Origin: UBA7683 sp964643895
GTDB taxonomy: Bacteria; Patescibacteriota; Saccharimonadia; Saccharimonadales; UBA7683
DNA: 14,515 bases
Reading direction: 5' to 3'
NCBI GenBank assembly: GCA_964643895.1
Contig: CAZXUE010000020.1
Coordinates: 1-14,515 of the forward strand
How positions within the stretch are numbered: the stretch's first letter is position 1; the number at the start of each line of letters is the position of its first letter. The position numbers and the translations under genes are program-made. Below are positions 14,342 to 14,515 of this stretch, in pieces. The notes under the pieces were generated by a model. The model had not been told where the DNA came from. It did no database searches and saw only the letters and a program-made list of their open reading frames with translations.

Positions 14342-14515
14342 ATGTGCGGAATCGTTGGCTACATAGGAACCAAAAAAGCTCAACCTATACTGGTAGGTGG
14401 ATTAAAACGGCTAGAATATCGGGGCTACGACAGTGCGGGCGTTGCTACCATAGACGCCAGCGGCAAAACAACCCTGCTGCGCATCATCCTCGGCACGCTG
14501 GAGCCCACCACCGGC
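14342..14515 (+). CDS. glmS: Glutamine-fructose-6-phosphate aminotransferase, N-terminus only, chimeric at its end
   Basis: MCGIVGYIGTKKA followed by GGLKRLEYRGYDSAGVATID (21-40 region) is the unmistakable start of GlmS. Cys2 is the nucleophile of the glutaminase domain after removal of Met. GlmS makes glucosamine-6-phosphate for peptidoglycan and other amino-sugar polymers. AAAGGA lies about 9 bases before ATG 14342. From about codon 40 (14459) the frame stays open but the protein becomes SGKTTLLRIILGTLEPTTG, the P-loop region of an ABC transporter ATPase, which has no place in GlmS. Only about 14342-14458 should be trusted as glmS. The gene would run on past the window edge. Confidence 0.85.
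   Translation, partial: MCGIVGYIGTKKAQPILVGGLKRLEYRGYDSAGVATIDASGKTTLLRIILGTLEPTTG
14459..14515 (+). other. ABC-ATPase P-loop fragment joined to glmS (assembly chimera)
   Basis: Nineteen codons read as the Walker A motif and following helix of an ABC ATPase (SGKTTLLRIILGTLEPTTG). They are about 67% GC by hand count, much richer than the glmS part. The join falls at SGK, where a GlmS sequence and a Walker A could share bases, typical of a short-overlap misjoin at a contig end. Confidence 0.75.

Overview
The window is a piece of a draft or metagenome-type assembly. It carries four runs of N: one of 100 and three of exactly 10. The host looks like a small-genome, Gram-positive-like bacterium, most plausibly a Candidatus Saccharibacteria (TM7)/Patescibacteria member. 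This is inference from four things: moderate GC with tightly packed genes, leaderless-style promoters, surface-protein families otherwise known mainly from Actinobacteria, and polymer-export genes typical of such genomes. TGA is used as a normal stop (8427-8429), so there is no sign of recoding.

Layout. Positions 1-571 hold the 3' end of a surface protein made of 42-residue repeats. A promoter at 554-582 then drives a tight plus-strand operon (595-6022): ABC-2 permease, ABC ATPase with a C-terminal extension, FkbM-type methyltransferase with a coiled coil and basic tail, and a 770-residue double GT4 glycosyltransferase. The set reads as an ABC-transporter-dependent polysaccharide pathway. The order of parts resembles the Wzm/Wzt/WbdD/WbdA logic of E. 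coli O9a. This operon meets a minus-strand block (6028-12702) tail to tail. In transcription order the minus block is: GtrA-like membrane protein, UDP-galactopyranose-mutase-like FAD enzyme, polytopic GT-C-like membrane protein, membrane-anchored Ig-like protein, and a large secreted protein broken by two gaps. The secreted protein has a signal peptide, paired Ca-binding loops, a possible lysozyme-like segment and three Ig-like modules. Divergent from it is a mannose-1-phosphate guanylyltransferase gene (12827-13867), which supplies GDP-mannose and has an apparent leaderless promoter. It ends at a strong hairpin terminator. A small 86-residue gene of unknown function (minus strand) and the start of glmS close the window.

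Two places do not belong to this genome. At about 7223-7347, next to a 10-N gap, a GC-rich fragment reads on the plus strand as part of a planctomycete-type DUF1559 protein. At about 14459-14515 the glmS reading frame changes into the P-loop region of an ABC transporter ATPase. Both look like assembly chimeras, and automatic annotation would turn them into false fusion proteins.

Working together, the genes describe building and displaying the cell surface: sugar-nucleotide supply (ManC-like, GlmS, the mutase-like enzyme), polymer assembly and export (operon 595-6022), lipid-linked sugar handling (GtrA, GT-C) and secreted surface proteins. I saw no tRNA, rRNA, CRISPR array, insertion sequence or phage gene.
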